64,000 bases of DNA from Acidihalobacter yilgarnensis. GTDB lineage: Bacteria; Pseudomonadota; Gammaproteobacteria; DSM-5130; Acidihalobacteraceae. Of this stretch, positions 25,112-35,430 are shown in pieces. Within the stretch, counting starts at the first letter, position 1. Each line of letters starts with the position of its first letter. The notes beneath the pieces were generated by a model. The model was not told where the DNA came from, did no database searches, and was given only the letters and a program-made list of their open reading frames with translations. Location of the stretch: positions 2,626,040 through 2,690,039 of the forward strand of contig NZ_CP017415.1 of NCBI RefSeq assembly GCF_001753245.1. The letters run 5' to 3'. Both the position numbers and the translations under genes were made by a program.

Positions 25112-27025
25112 GTGAAGCGACGGGACCCACTCGCAGACCCGGCCAGTCAGAAGCGACTGTTCAACTACCGCACTCTCGTCACGGCACTCGCCGTCATCCT
25201 CCTATTCATGGCGGCAATCGCAAGATTGGTGCAATTACAGATATTCGATCACAAGGATTACGCGCAGGCCGCTCGCGAAAACCGTGTCCGGGTACAACCG
25301 ATTCCGCCGCCCCGTGGCCTGATCTACAGCCGCAGCGGGCAATTGCTGGCCGAGAACGTACCCAGTTATACCCTGGCTGTGATCCCCGATGAGACGCATG
25401 ACCTAGCCTCCACATTGAAGGCGCTGGCCAAGATCGTCACGCTGTCACCCGAAGATTTGCGCAGTTTCAAGGCGTTGCGTTCGATCACCCCTGGCTACCG
25501 AGAGATCCCTCTGGCGACCCATCTCAGTCAGGCAACGGTGGCCCGCTTCGCCGTCAACCGCTATCGTTTCCCCGGTGTGGAAATCCAATCGCGCCTACGG
25601 CGTTACTATCCATATACCGCCCTGACCGCAGACACGATTGGCTATGTAGGCCGTATCAGCGAAACAGACCTCAAGCATGTCGATCCCAGCGATTACGCGG
25701 GGACGGTGTACTTCGGCAAGAGTGGCCTGGAACTCACCGATCAATCGCGATTGCACGGACATCCGGGCTATAAAGTCATGGAGGTCGATGCCGACGGCCA
25801 GCCGGTAGGGGCGCTTAAGCGTCAATTACCGACTCCCGGTGCCGATTTGATCCTGACCCTGGACATAGGGCTGCAGCGGGTTGCACAGCAGGCCATGAAG
25901 GGCAAGCGTGGCGCAGTGGTGGTCATGAACCCCCGCAGCGGCGCGATTCTGGCCGCCGTCTCCAACCCCGCCTACAACCCGAACTGGTTCGTCGATGGCA
26001 TCTCCAGTCGACGGTACCAGGAACTGGTGGGCAGTCCCGGCAACCCACTCTGGAACCGCGCCTTTGCCGCCAGCTATGCGCCCGGATCGATGATCAAACC
26101 ATTCATCGCATTGGCCGGCTTGAACGCGCGGATCATCAAGCCCCAGACCGAGGTGTTTTCCGGCCCCTACTACATCATCCCCGGCGACAAGACTCGCCAC
26201 AAATTCTGGGATTGGACGCCTTACGGGCATGGCTGGACCAACCTCACGAAGGCGATTGCCCAGTCGGTAGATACCTATTTTTATCCACTAGCCTACCAGC
26301 TAGGGATCCGACGCATCGACGACATGCTATCCCGCTTCGGCTTCGGCCAACGGCCACCGTTGGGCATGCCCGGCGTAGCCGCCGGCGTACTGCCATCACC
26401 CGCCTGGAAGCGGCGCACCCAGGGGCATCCCTGGTATCCAGGCGATACGGTTCTGATGGGTATTGGCCAAGGCTATCTCCAGGTAACACCACTGCAACTG
26501 GCCACCGCCGTGTCCGAAATTGCCATGCGTGGGCATGCCAGCCGACCGCACCTGCTGCGCGCGATACGCAATCCCGTCGATGGCCGGATCGAAGCTCTCC
26601 CCTCCCAACCGCTACCTGCCATCACACTCAAACACGAGGCCTACTGGGGCGACGTGATCGCCGGCATGCAGGCAGTGATCGATTCACCGGCCGGCACCGC
26701 CTACCAGGAATTTCATGGATTCCCGTTGCCGGTTGCCGGCAAGACGGGCACCGCACAGGTCTATGCCAATCCCAAAAACCCCTTCCTGAAACGGCTTCAT
26801 ATTCCCTATCGTCTGCGCGACAACGCCTTGTTCGAGGCATTCACGCCCGTAAAGCACCCCGAACTCGTCGTGGTTGTCATTGTGGAACATGCCGGCGATC
26901 GGCTCGGGCCCGCATCAGGCGTGACGCGCAAGATCATGAATTACTGGCTGGCGCACCGACAAGCGATCGAGCACCCAGTTGCCCCGTTAAGCCTGCAACC
27001 CTTCAAGCGCGCCGCAACGCACTGA
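25112..27025 (+). CDS. mrdA: Penicillin-binding protein 2 (elongasome transpeptidase)
   Basis: The 637-residue protein has one N-terminal membrane segment (residues ~18-38), a dimerisation domain, and a transpeptidase domain with SMIK (active-site Ser), SVDTYFY and AGKTGTAQV motifs. It cross-links peptidoglycan during cell elongation with RodA. I use the GTG at 25,112 with GGAA upstream. Downstream are a DacA-like gene and rodA. Confidence 0.96.
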   Translation: MKRRDPLADPASQKRLFNYRTLVTALAVILLFMAAIARLVQLQIFDHKDYAQAARENRVRVQPIPPPRGLIYSRSGQLLAENVPSYTLAVIPDETHDLASTLKALAKIVTLSPEDLRSFKALRSITPGYREIPLATHLSQATVARFAVNRYRFPGVEIQSRLRRYYPYTALTADTIGYVGRISETDLKHVDPSDYAGTVYFGKSGLELTDQSRLHGHPGYKVMEVDADGQPVGALKRQLPTPGADLILTLDIGLQRVAQQAMKGKRGAVVVMNPRSGAILAAVSNPAYNPNWFVDGISSRRYQELVGSPGNPLWNRAFAASYAPGSMIKPFIALAGLNARIIKPQTEVFSGPYYIIPGDKTRHKFWDWTPYGHGWTNLTKAIAQSVDTYFYPLAYQLGIRRIDDMLSRFGFGQRPPLGMPGVAAGVLPSPAWKRRTQGHPWYPGDTVLMGIGQGYLQVTPLQLATAVSEIAMRGHASRPHLLRAIRNPVDGRIEALPSQPLPAITLKHEAYWGDVIAGMQAVIDSPAGTAYQEFHGFPLPVAGKTGTAQVYANPKNPFLKRLHIPYRLRDNALFEAFTPVKHPELVVVVIVEHAGDRLGPASGVTRKIMNYWLAHRQAIEHPVAPLSLQPFKRAATH

Positions 27026-27088
27026 ACTTGTCGCTAGGCATCCGGTCAAGATGAAGATCCCGAAACGGCAGGAATCACCCGCGATGCG

Positions 27089-28279
27089 ATGTCTCCGCCC
27101 CCCCTCCGATTACTCACCTGCCTCGCGCTGCTCGCCATCGCCGGCACCAGTCACGCCGCCGCGCCGATACCGGATACCCCCCCCTCGGTCAGCCTCTTGA
27201 TACCTCCGGCCCCACGCCTGAACACAGGGGGCTATGCCTTGCTCGATGCAACCAACGGTCAATTGCTGGCAACTCAAAATCCAAATCACTCGGTCAGCCC
27301 AGCGGCGAGCACCAAGTTGATGCTCGCCTATCTCGTATTCGAAGAAATGGCGGCACATCGCCTAGCCCCCTCAAACCGCTTGCCGGTCAGCGTCGCTGCG
27401 TGGCGCACGCCAGGTTCGTCGATGTTCCTCAAGCCCGACACGCAGGTCAGCGTGGCACATCTACTCGATGGCCTGATCACAGACGGCGGCAACGACGCCG
27501 CAGTCTGCCTGGCCCAGGGCATCGCCGGGACTCGTGCATCGGCACTGAGCCTGATGAACCAGACGGCTCATGCACTCGGTCTCGAACAGACGCACTATGC
27601 CTCGGTCGATGGACTGAACATGAAGGCTTCGCGCACCACCGCCCTGGACGCCGCGCGGCTCGCCGCCGCAGTGGTCGACCGTTTCCCGCAGGATCTGGGT
27701 TATTTCCGTCACCAATCCATGCGCTGGGACGGCATCGCGCAATATAACTTCGACCGCCTGCTCGAACGCGACCCATCGGCGCTGGGGTTGACGGTCGGCG
27801 ATGGCACGCGCGGTTACGGCATCGTCGCCGCCGCACGCCAAGATGGCACCACACTGATCGCCACTGTCATGGATACCCCCGGCGAGCATCGCAGCGTCGC
27901 GCATGCCTTCTCCCACATCGCGGCACAAGCCTACGCACTGCTCTCCTGGGGCTTCGACAATTTCACCGCGCACGTACTGTACCGACCAGACGAAGCACTC
28001 CGACGGGTACACATTCGGGATGCTGCACATAAGATCCCATTGAGCGTGGCACAACCATTGACGGTCCTCGTGCCACGCGGCAGTTATCATGCGCTGCACA
28101 TACGCCTGACGCTCGACCGAAACGCGCGCGCACCAGTCGCTCGCCACCAGGCCATCGGAGAACTGAAGGTCCGACTCGATGGGCGTACCATCGCCCATGC
28201 TCCGGCAATCGCATTGCACGCGGCCGCACGGGAAAACACCTTCCAGCGCATCACATCGCGATTGTCGCGCTGGCTATAA
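27089..28279 (+). CDS. DacA-family (PBP5/6-like) protein with altered active-site motifs
   Basis: The 396-residue protein has a signal peptide ending near SHAAAP and the fold order of PBP5/6 D-Ala-D-Ala carboxypeptidases. The SxxK motif is intact (PAASTKLM). The usual SGN reads DGGNDA, with Ser replaced by Gly. The usual KTG reads GLTVGDGTRGYG, with no Lys at the expected place. The C-terminal beta domain and a terminal amphipathic-like tail (NTFQRITSRLSRWL) are present. It lies between mrdA and rodA, a normal place for dacA. It may be a weak or inactive carboxypeptidase, or an elongasome accessory protein. Confidence 0.8.
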   Translation: MSPPPLRLLTCLALLAIAGTSHAAAPIPDTPPSVSLLIPPAPRLNTGGYALLDATNGQLLATQNPNHSVSPAASTKLMLAYLVFEEMAAHRLAPSNRLPVSVAAWRTPGSSMFLKPDTQVSVAHLLDGLITDGGNDAAVCLAQGIAGTRASALSLMNQTAHALGLEQTHYASVDGLNMKASRTTALDAARLAAAVVDRFPQDLGYFRHQSMRWDGIAQYNFDRLLERDPSALGLTVGDGTRGYGIVAAARQDGTTLIATVMDTPGEHRSVAHAFSHIAAQAYALLSWGFDNFTAHVLYRPDEALRRVHIRDAAHKIPLSVAQPLTVLVPRGSYHALHIRLTLDRNARAPVARHQAIGELKVRLDGRTIAHAPAIALHAAARENTFQRITSRLSRWL

Positions 28280-28307
28280 CGGGCTACGAAGAGGGCCGCA
28301 CAACCAC

Positions 28308-29441
28308 ATGGACAGCCTCTATTTCAACGGCAGCCTCGGCCAGAACGTGCGTCATAGGTGGATCGGGTTACTGGGACGAATTCGCCTCGACTGGCCGCTG
28401 GTAACCGGCATTCTCGCCATATTCTGCGTGGGAGAACTCGTACTCTACAGCGCCTCCGGTCAGGACATCACAACGGTCTGGCACCAGGGCGGGAAATTCG
28501 CCGTAGCACTCACGATCATGATTGGCATCGCACAGATACCGCCGCAACGCTGGCGGCGCCTGAGTCCTTATGCCTACTTATTCGCCGTATTGATGCTGAT
28601 CGCGGTGCTCGGCCTTGGCGAAACCGCACTGGGTGCCCGCCGCTGGCTCGACCTGGGCCCTGTCCGCCTGCAGCCCTCCGAATTCATGAAGCTGGCGTTG
28701 CCCATGGCATTGGCCTATCTGTTCAGCCGCCGGCCTCTACCGCTCAACCTACCCCATCTGCTGATGGCACTGCTGTTGATCGCGGTCCCGGTGGCACTGA
28801 TCGCCAAGGAACCCGATCTTGGCACCGCCATGCTCATCGTCATTACTGGACTGGTGGTGATTTTTCTGGCCGGCGTCCCTTATCGCTACCTACTCATCGG
28901 GGCCGTGGCCGCTGCCGCTCTGATCCCGGTGGCCTGGCACTTCATGCATGCGTATCAGCAGGCGCGCATCCTCACCTTCCTGGACCCGCAACGGTCACCG
29001 CTGGGCGCTGGATACCATATCATCCAATCGACCATCGCCATTGGCTCCAGCGGCCTCTATGGCCTTGGCTGGCTACACGCGCCACAGGCACAACTCGGGT
29101 TTTTGCCGGAAAGTCGCACGGACTTCATCTTCGCGGTATTCGGCGAGGAATTCGGCCTCGCGGGCACGATTGCCCTATTGAGCGCGTATGCCTTCATCAT
29201 CCTGCGCGGGCTGTACATCGCCTGGCGCGCCGACGACAACTTCTCCCGCTTACTCGCGGGTAGTCTCTCGCTGACCTTCGCCATGTATGTGTTCATCAAC
29301 GTCGGTATGACCATGGGTCTACTCCCTGTGGTCGGCGTGCCCTTGCCGTTCATGAGCTACGGCGGCACCTCCCTCGTGACCATGGCCGCGGCGATGGGCT
29401 TGCTACAAAGCATTGCCGGCCACCGCCGGCTGATGCGCTAG
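28308..29441 (+). CDS. mrdB: Rod-shape-determining glycosyltransferase RodA
   Basis: The 377-residue SEDS-family membrane protein has about ten hydrophobic segments. It carries KEPDLGTAM near residue 165, with the conserved aspartate, and the C-terminal PLPFMSYGGTSLV signature. It polymerises lipid II glycan strands in partnership with PBP2 encoded upstream. The ATG at 28,308 starts MDSLYFNGSLGQNVRHR; the longer frame overlaps the previous gene and is not supported. Confidence 0.96.
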   Translation: MDSLYFNGSLGQNVRHRWIGLLGRIRLDWPLVTGILAIFCVGELVLYSASGQDITTVWHQGGKFAVALTIMIGIAQIPPQRWRRLSPYAYLFAVLMLIAVLGLGETALGARRWLDLGPVRLQPSEFMKLALPMALAYLFSRRPLPLNLPHLLMALLLIAVPVALIAKEPDLGTAMLIVITGLVVIFLAGVPYRYLLIGAVAAAALIPVAWHFMHAYQQARILTFLDPQRSPLGAGYHIIQSTIAIGSSGLYGLGWLHAPQAQLGFLPESRTDFIFAVFGEEFGLAGTIALLSAYAFIILRGLYIAWRADDNFSRLLAGSLSLTFAMYVFINVGMTMGLLPVVGVPLPFMSYGGTSLVTMAAAMGLLQSIAGHRRLMR

Positions 29442-29472
29442 ACCACGTCGCCGGCAGCCGCTCGACGCATGC

Positions 29473-30855
29473 CTAGATCACCTTGGAATAGGCCGCGCGT
29501 GCAGTCGTGAGGTACGCGTCGAAGATCATGCAGATATTGCGGATGAGCAGACGTCCAGCCGGCGTCACCTCCAGGCCTCGCGCATCCATACGTAGGAGGC
29601 CGTCGTCGCGCATGTCGGCCAGCGCCACCAGTTCGACAGCGAAATAGTCGCCGAACACGATCCCGTGCACCGTCTCGACGGCGGCGTAGTCGAGACGAAA
29701 ATGACAGATCAGCGCAGAGATCACATCGCGCCGGAGCACATCGTCGGCGCTTAGCGCGACGCCGCGAAACACCGCGAGCCGGCCCGCATCCAGACGCTCG
29801 GCATATTCCGCCTCGGTCCGCACATTCTGCGCGTAAACATTGCCCAGCGAGCCGATCGCGGTCACGCCCATGGCCACGAGATCGCAATCGGCATGGGTGG
29901 AGTAACCCTGGAAGTTACGATAGAGCGTGCCCTCACGCTGAGCGACCGCCAGTTCGTCGTCCGGGCGGGCGAAGTGATCCATGCCGATGTAAATATAGCC
30001 GGCGTCACCCAGGCGGCTGATGGTGTCCTCCAGGATCGCGAGCTTATCCGCCGCGCCGGGCAGATCCTCTGTGTTGATCCGCCGCTGCGGCTTGAAGCGT
30101 TCGGGCAGATGGGCGTAGTTGAACACCGACAAACGATCCGGCGCCGCCGCGATGACCTTGTCCACCGTGGCGGCAAAGCTCGCGACGCTCTGGAACGGCA
30201 AGCCGTAGATCAGGTCGACGCTCACCGAGCGGAAACCCGCGGCGCGCGCGCGCTCAATCACCCCCAGGGTCTCCGCCTCCCCCTGGATGCGGTTGACGGC
30301 GCGCTGCACGCGGGGGTCGAAGTCCTGCACGCCCAAGCTCAGGCGATTGAAGCCGAGTTCGCCCAACAGCTCGATGGTACCCGGCCCCGCTTCGCGCGGA
30401 TCGACCTCGATGGAGTATTCGCCATCCTCGGCCAGAGCGAAATGCCGGCGCGTCGCGGCCATGAGCGACGCCATCTCTGCATGCGAGAGAAAGGTCGGTG
30501 TGCCGCCGCCCCAGTGCAGCTGCGCCACCGTCCGGCCAGCGCCGAACAGCCGGGCCTGCAGCTCGATCTCGCGATGCAAGCGTTCGAGATAGGGCCCGGC
30601 GCGCGAGCGATCCTTGGTCACGATCTTGTTGCAGGCGCAGTAATAGCAGACCGTATTACAGAACGGCAGATGGAAATACAACGACAGCGCTCGCGCGCCT
30701 GCGTTGCTCGTGTGCGCCGCCTGCCGATAGCATGTTTCGTCGAAGGCTTCGTCGAACTGCACCGCGGTCGGATATGAGGTATAGCGCGGACCGGCATGAT
30801 CGTAGCGGCGGATCAGGTCGGCGTCGAAACGGACTGTCTGATTGTGCGTACTCAA
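29473..30855 (-). CDS. hemN: Oxygen-independent coproporphyrinogen III oxidase
   Basis: This radical-SAM enzyme makes protoporphyrinogen IX without oxygen. The iron-sulfur motif CNTVCYYCACNK lies near residue 60, and the N-terminus RYDHAGPRYTSYPTAVQF is typical of HemN rather than HemW. I favour the TTG at 30,855 (LSTHNQTVRFD), which has GGGGAG at ideal spacing. The ATG six codons upstream (30,873) is the alternative. It is convergent with rodA. Confidence 0.94.
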   Translation of the reverse strand: MSTHNQTVRFDADLIRRYDHAGPRYTSYPTAVQFDEAFDETCYRQAAHTSNAGARALSLYFHLPFCNTVCYYCACNKIVTKDRSRAGPYLERLHREIELQARLFGAGRTVAQLHWGGGTPTFLSHAEMASLMAATRRHFALAEDGEYSIEVDPREAGPGTIELLGELGFNRLSLGVQDFDPRVQRAVNRIQGEAETLGVIERARAAGFRSVSVDLIYGLPFQSVASFAATVDKVIAAAPDRLSVFNYAHLPERFKPQRRINTEDLPGAADKLAILEDTISRLGDAGYIYIGMDHFARPDDELAVAQREGTLYRNFQGYSTHADCDLVAMGVTAIGSLGNVYAQNVRTEAEYAERLDAGRLAVFRGVALSADDVLRRDVISALICHFRLDYAAVETVHGIVFGDYFAVELVALADMRDDGLLRMDARGLEVTPAGRLLIRNICMIFDAYLTTARAAYSKVI

Positions 30856-31142
30856 GGCGGCTCCCCGGCGCATCCGGTGTGCGGATCGACCGCCACACCC
30901 AGAACGTAGTGTAAGCCGGATGCAAGGCCGTGCAATTGGCCCAGATCAACTGCACGGCAATCGCCAGCCGTCCACTGCGGTGGATGACCGGCGATTCAGA
31001 AAGCAGCCGCGGGAAGGCGAAATACGCGCCGAAGTGACATCCATCGCCCTACCAGCCAGACGCGCCGCCGGCTCGGATATCCCCAACCTGTCCGATTGCT
31101 CGGGGCACCCGCCCATGCCCCGTCGGCCCGGATTCACCGATG

Positions 31143-33790
31143 CTATGCCGCGTCAGCCAGGCTCTTACTGACGATCTCGTACACGTCGGGCGACAGCTCC
31201 TGCGCCTTGAGGCGTTCCAGCTCGGCGCGCATCAACGCCTGGCGGCCGACGTCGTAGCGCCGCCAACGGCTAAACACCTTGACTAAACGGGCCGCGACCT
31301 GCGGGTTACGCGCGTCCAGGGCCAGCACCTGATCAGCGGCGAAGCGATAACCACTGCCGTCGGCGGCGTGAAAACCCGTCGGATTGGCCATCATGAAGCC
31401 GCCCAGCAGGGCATATACGCGATTGGGATTGCCCAGGGAAAAGGCTGGATGTGCCATCAGACGCTCGACCTCGGCGAGGGTATCCGAATGCTGCCGCGCC
31501 GCCTGCAGGCCGAACCACTTGTTCAGCACCAGGGTATCGCTCTGCCAGCGCTCGTAGAACGCGGCGAGCGCGACCCCGTACGCAGGATCTTCGGTCAGCA
31601 TCAGCGCACCGAGTGCACCCATGGCATCGGTCATGTTATCGGCCTCATGAAACTGCGTCTCAGCGAGGCGCGCGCCTGCGGGGCTGTCAAGAGACGCGAG
31701 ATAGACCAGCGCCAGATTGCGCAAGGCGCGCCGACCGGCCTCATCCGGCGTGTAGCGGTAGACCGCCTCCGGCGCGTGTCCGTGGTAGGCGACCAGCCAC
31801 TGCGCCTCCAGTTCCGTGGCCAGCGCCCGGCGCACGTATTCGCGTGCTGCGTGAATCGCGTCCGGGTCGACGGTATCGAACTGTTCGGCGAGCCAGGCCT
31901 CGCCGGGAAGGCTCAGCATTTCAGCGCGCAGATTGGGCTCCAGGCACTCATCGCCAAGCACCGCCGCGAAGGCCTCAACGAAGCCCGCCGGCAGCGCCAG
32001 CGCCCGCCCGGCGCGTACGTCTTCAACGAGATCGAGCAGCACGGACAGCGCGAGGCGCTCGCCCGCGTCCCAACGATTGAAGGGGTCATTGTCGTGCGCG
32101 GCGAGGAAGGCAAGCGTCGACGAGACGTAGGGGTATTCCACTCGAATCGGCGCCGAGAAGCCGCGATTGAGCGAGGGCACTGGACGCACGGGCAGGCCCG
32201 TGAAACACAGTACCTGCTCGGCATCGCTCAGACGGAACACCCGGTCGGTCGCGCCGCCGTCGGTCTCGCCCTCCAGCCGCATCGGCAGGTCGGCACCGTC
32301 CGGCCCGACCAGGCCGATGCGCAGCGGGATCAGAAAGGGCAGCTTCACCGGCTGTCCGGGCGTCGGTGAGCAGGACTGGCGCAGACGCAGCGTGTAGCGT
32401 CCTGCTTCCGGCTCCCACTCGTCCTCGACCGCCACCCTCGGGTGCCGGCCTGGTCGTACCAGCGGCGGAATTGTTCAAGATCGGCGCCGTTGGCGTCGGT
32501 CATCGCGGCTAGGAAGTCGTCGGTGGTCACCGCCTGTCCGTCGTGGCGCTTGAAGTACAGGTCCATGCCGCGCCGGAAGCCATCGCGTCCGAGCAAGGTC
32601 TCGTACATGCGTACGACCTCGGCGCCCTTCTCGTACACCGTCACGGTGTAGAAGTTGTTGATCTCCATGTAGGCGGCCGGACGCACCGGGTGCGCCATGG
32701 GACCGGCATCCTCCGCGAACTGATGGGTGCGCAGTCGCCTCACGTCGCCGATACGCTTGACCGTACCCGAGGTCATCTCGGCGGTGAAGCTCTGGTCGCG
32801 GAACACCGTGAGCCCTTCCTTGAGGGAAAGCTGGAACCAGTCGCGGCAGGTGACGCGATTGCCGGTCCAGTTGTGGAAGTACTCGTGGGCGATGACGCCC
32901 TCGATATGTTCGTAGTCGTCGTCGGTGGCGGTGTCAGGTCGTGCCAGGACAAAGCGGGAGTTGAAGACGTTGAGCCCTTTGTTCTCCATCGCCCCCATGT
33001 TGAAGTCGTCGACCGCGACGATCATGTAGATGTCGAGGTCGTACTCCAGGCCGAAGCGCTCCTCGTCCCACTGCATCGACTTTTTCACCGAGGCCATCGC
33101 ATGCGCGCACTTGTCTGCGTTGTGCGCCTCGACATAGATGCGCAGGTCGACGCGACGGCCAGAAGCGGTGACATATTCATCGCGATGGCAAGCCAGATCG
33201 CCAGCGACTAGCGCGAACAGGTAACTAGGCTTGGGATACGGGTCGTGCCAGGTCGCATAATGCTGCCCGTCTTCGAGCAGCCCCGACGCTGCGGGGTTGC
33301 CGTTGGACAGCAGCACCGGGTATTTCGCGGCATCGGCCACCACCGTGGTGGTGAATACACTCAGCACGTCGGGTCGGTCGAGATAGTAGGTGATGCGGCG
33401 GAAACCCTCGGCCTCGCACTGCGTGCAGAAATTGCCCGAAGAGCGGTACAGACCTTCGAGGCGGGTGTTGTCCTGAGGACGCAGACACGTCTCGACCGTC
33501 AGTTCGAAGGCATCGGGGACGTTCGGCAGGGTCAGCGACTTGTCGTCGACAAGATAGGCCTCCGCAGGTAACGGCTTACCGCCTAGCGCCACGGAGACCA
33601 GCGCCAGATTTTCGCCGTCGAGTACCAGTGGCGCTGCCGTATCGGCCGTGGCTGAACGCCGGATGCGCAGATGCGAGACCACACGCGTGGTCTCGTCGCC
33701 CAGCTCAAAACGCAGCACCGTCTCATTGATGAGAAAGTCCGGGGGACTGTAATCCTTCAGATAGATGGTCCTGGGCGTCGCTTCCTTCAT
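31143..33790 (-). pseudogene. pepN: Aminopeptidase N, interrupted by a single-base frameshift
   Basis: Two overlapping frames (32,345-33,790 and 31,143-32,435) together encode a complete PepN-like M1 aminopeptidase of about 882 residues. The N-terminal part has GAMENKG and the zinc site [13 protein letters not shown] with the downstream glutamate (LKEGLTVF). The C-terminal part has the ARM-repeat domain. The join falls at RWYDQAGT, where a run of three G (32,440-32,442, plus strand) needs one more base to restore the frame. This could be a real mutation or a homopolymer sequencing error. Confidence 0.85.
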
Positions 33791-33914
33791 GCCGGGTGCT
33801 CCTCATGGGATGGGCCGAACCTCGTATGTTACACCCCCACTCGCACCCCGGCAGCCACGCCGAGCACCTCGGATGTTATAGTTTCGCGCCCGCCAACACC
33901 CCCTATTCAAACCC

Positions 33915-34706
33915 ATGGAACTGATTGATATTTGTTTCAATTTCGCCCACAGCGGCTTCCGCGCGGACGAGCATGCAGTGCTCAAGCGCGCGCTTGAAGC
34001 CGGGGTCACGCGCCTGATCTGCACCGGTTCCGATCTCGAAGACAGCGAACTGAGCGTAACGCTGGCGGATCGATACCCGGAACACCTCTACGCCACCGTC
34101 GGCGTCCACCCGCATCGCGCCGTGACCTGGGGTGACAGCACCGCGGCGACCCTGCGCGCGCTCGCAAACGAACATCCTAAAGTGCGCGCCATCGGCGAAG
34201 CCGGGCTGGATTTCAATCGGGACTACTCGCCACGCGAGGTGCAGGAGCACGTCTTCGAGAGCCAGCTCGAACTGGCGATTGAACTCGGCCTGCCCGCCTT
34301 CCTGCACGAGCGCGAGGCGCACGACCGCTTCATTGCCATCCTGCGCCACCACCGCGACCGCTTGAGCCGAGTGGTGGTGCATTGCTTCACTGGCAACGAG
34401 GATGAGCTGACGGCCTATCTCGACCTCGATCTGCACATCGGTATCACGGGCTGGATCTGCGACGAGCGTCGTGGCCATCATCTACGCGAATTCATCCGCC
34501 GCATCCCATCTGACCGCCTGATGATCGAGACCGACGCCCCCTATCTGCTACCGAGAGATATGCGTCCCAAGCCACATTCACGCCGCAACGAGCCCGCCTA
34601 CCTGCCACACATCCTGCAAGCCGTAGCGGAGGCAGTCGGGCGCACACCGGACGAGGTCGCGCGCCAGTCTACCGACACTGCGCGCGCCTTTTACGCCCTG
34701 GATTGA
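33915..34706 (+). CDS. tatD: TatD-family metal-dependent hydrolase/DNase
   Basis: The 263-residue TIM-barrel protein has VGVHPHR, GEAGLDFNRDY, VVHCFTGNEDEL and IETDAPYLLPRDMR, which supply the family's metal-binding His, Glu and Asp residues. TatD proteins are 3'-5' exonucleases linked to DNA repair and RNA turnover. The first residues (MELIDICFNFAHSGF) differ slightly from the usual DSHCHL start: the canonical His-x-His is reduced to Asn-Phe-Ala-His, as in E. coli TatD-like members. Confidence 0.92.
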   Translation: MELIDICFNFAHSGFRADEHAVLKRALEAGVTRLICTGSDLEDSELSVTLADRYPEHLYATVGVHPHRAVTWGDSTAATLRALANEHPKVRAIGEAGLDFNRDYSPREVQEHVFESQLELAIELGLPAFLHEREAHDRFIAILRHHRDRLSRVVVHCFTGNEDELTAYLDLDLHIGITGWICDERRGHHLREFIRRIPSDRLMIETDAPYLLPRDMRPKPHSRRNEPAYLPHILQAVAEAVGRTPDEVARQSTDTARAFYALD

Positions 34707-34909
34707 AACACCTGCTCGTCGCCCCCCATATCGAGAGAGGGCGCGACGACCGCGTCGGTCTAACGCAGCGCCCGTCTTCATACCGGCAGGCCCAACTTCG
34801 AACAACCTTCGACGAGGGTACCGACGGCTTGGGCCGGTCCCATGAAAATTTGATGTTTGTGGTGCCGCCTCCGCGCTATGCTAGTCGCGGATACACACGG
34901 ATGCATGCC

Positions 34910-35224
34910 ATGTCCCTGCAGCAGCACATCGAACAGACACTCTCTCGGGCACTGAGTCCAGAATTCATCGAGGTGATCAACGAGAGCGGCAATCACAACG
35001 TGCCGCCAGGCTCGGAGTCTCACTTCAAGGTCACCGTCGTCAGCGATCGCTTTGTCGGCCAGCGCCTGATCCAGCGCCATCGCACGGTCAACGAACTGCT
35101 TGCCGATGAACTCGCCGGCCCGCTGCACGCCCTTGCCCTGCACACCCTGAGCCCGGAGGAATGGTTCGAGCGCGCAGGCCAAGTGGCTGCCTCCCCGCCC
35201 TGCATGGGTGGCGGCAAGAGCTGA
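34910..35224 (+). CDS. bolA: BolA-family protein
   Basis: The 104-residue product starts MSLQQHIEQTLSRALSPEFI and carries the BolA motifs GSESHFKVTVVS and the VNELLADELAGPLHALALHT helix. BolA proteins partner with monothiol glutaredoxins and handle [2Fe-2S] clusters. The family His is present in SHFKV. The open frame runs upstream to tatD, but similarity begins at the ATG at 34,910. Confidence 0.9.
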   Translation: MSLQQHIEQTLSRALSPEFIEVINESGNHNVPPGSESHFKVTVVSDRFVGQRLIQRHRTVNELLADELAGPLHALALHTLSPEEWFERAGQVAASPPCMGGGKS

Positions 35225-35232
35225 TCGCGTGC

Positions 35233-35418
35233 ATGGGTGACGTCATTCCCTTCAAGCGCCCCAGCGCCTCGGACACCCACCGGGGTAACACCTTGTGCCG
35301 CCGAGGTTTTCACAAGTGGGTCGTGGAGAAAGATCGCCAATTCGACGTCAAGCAGGGACGCCTCATAACCCTCTACCGCTGCTCACGCTGCGGCAAAACA
35401 CGCCTCGAAACACACTGA
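35233..35418 (+). CDS. Small zinc-ribbon-like hypothetical protein
   Basis: This 61-residue protein starts MGDVIPFKRPSASDTHRG. One cysteine (TLCRRGFHKW) pairs with YRCSRCGKTR near the C-terminus, so a Cys/His zinc site is plausible. It lies 8 bp after bolA, suggesting cotranscription. I cannot assign a function. The upstream extension of the frame overlaps bolA and is not used. Confidence 0.6.
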   Translation: MGDVIPFKRPSASDTHRGNTLCRRGFHKWVVEKDRQFDVKQGRLITLYRCSRCGKTRLETH

Positions 35419-35430
35419 GGGAACGCTAGG

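Noticed and set aside
27089..28279. DacA-like gene as a class A or D beta-lactamase
   Set aside because: The long C-terminal beta domain, the elongasome context and the PBP5-like spacing of motifs favour the DacA family.
31368..32369. A 333-codon frame antisense to pepN
   Set aside because: Shadow of the pepN coding frame; Arg/Gln-rich without any family pattern.
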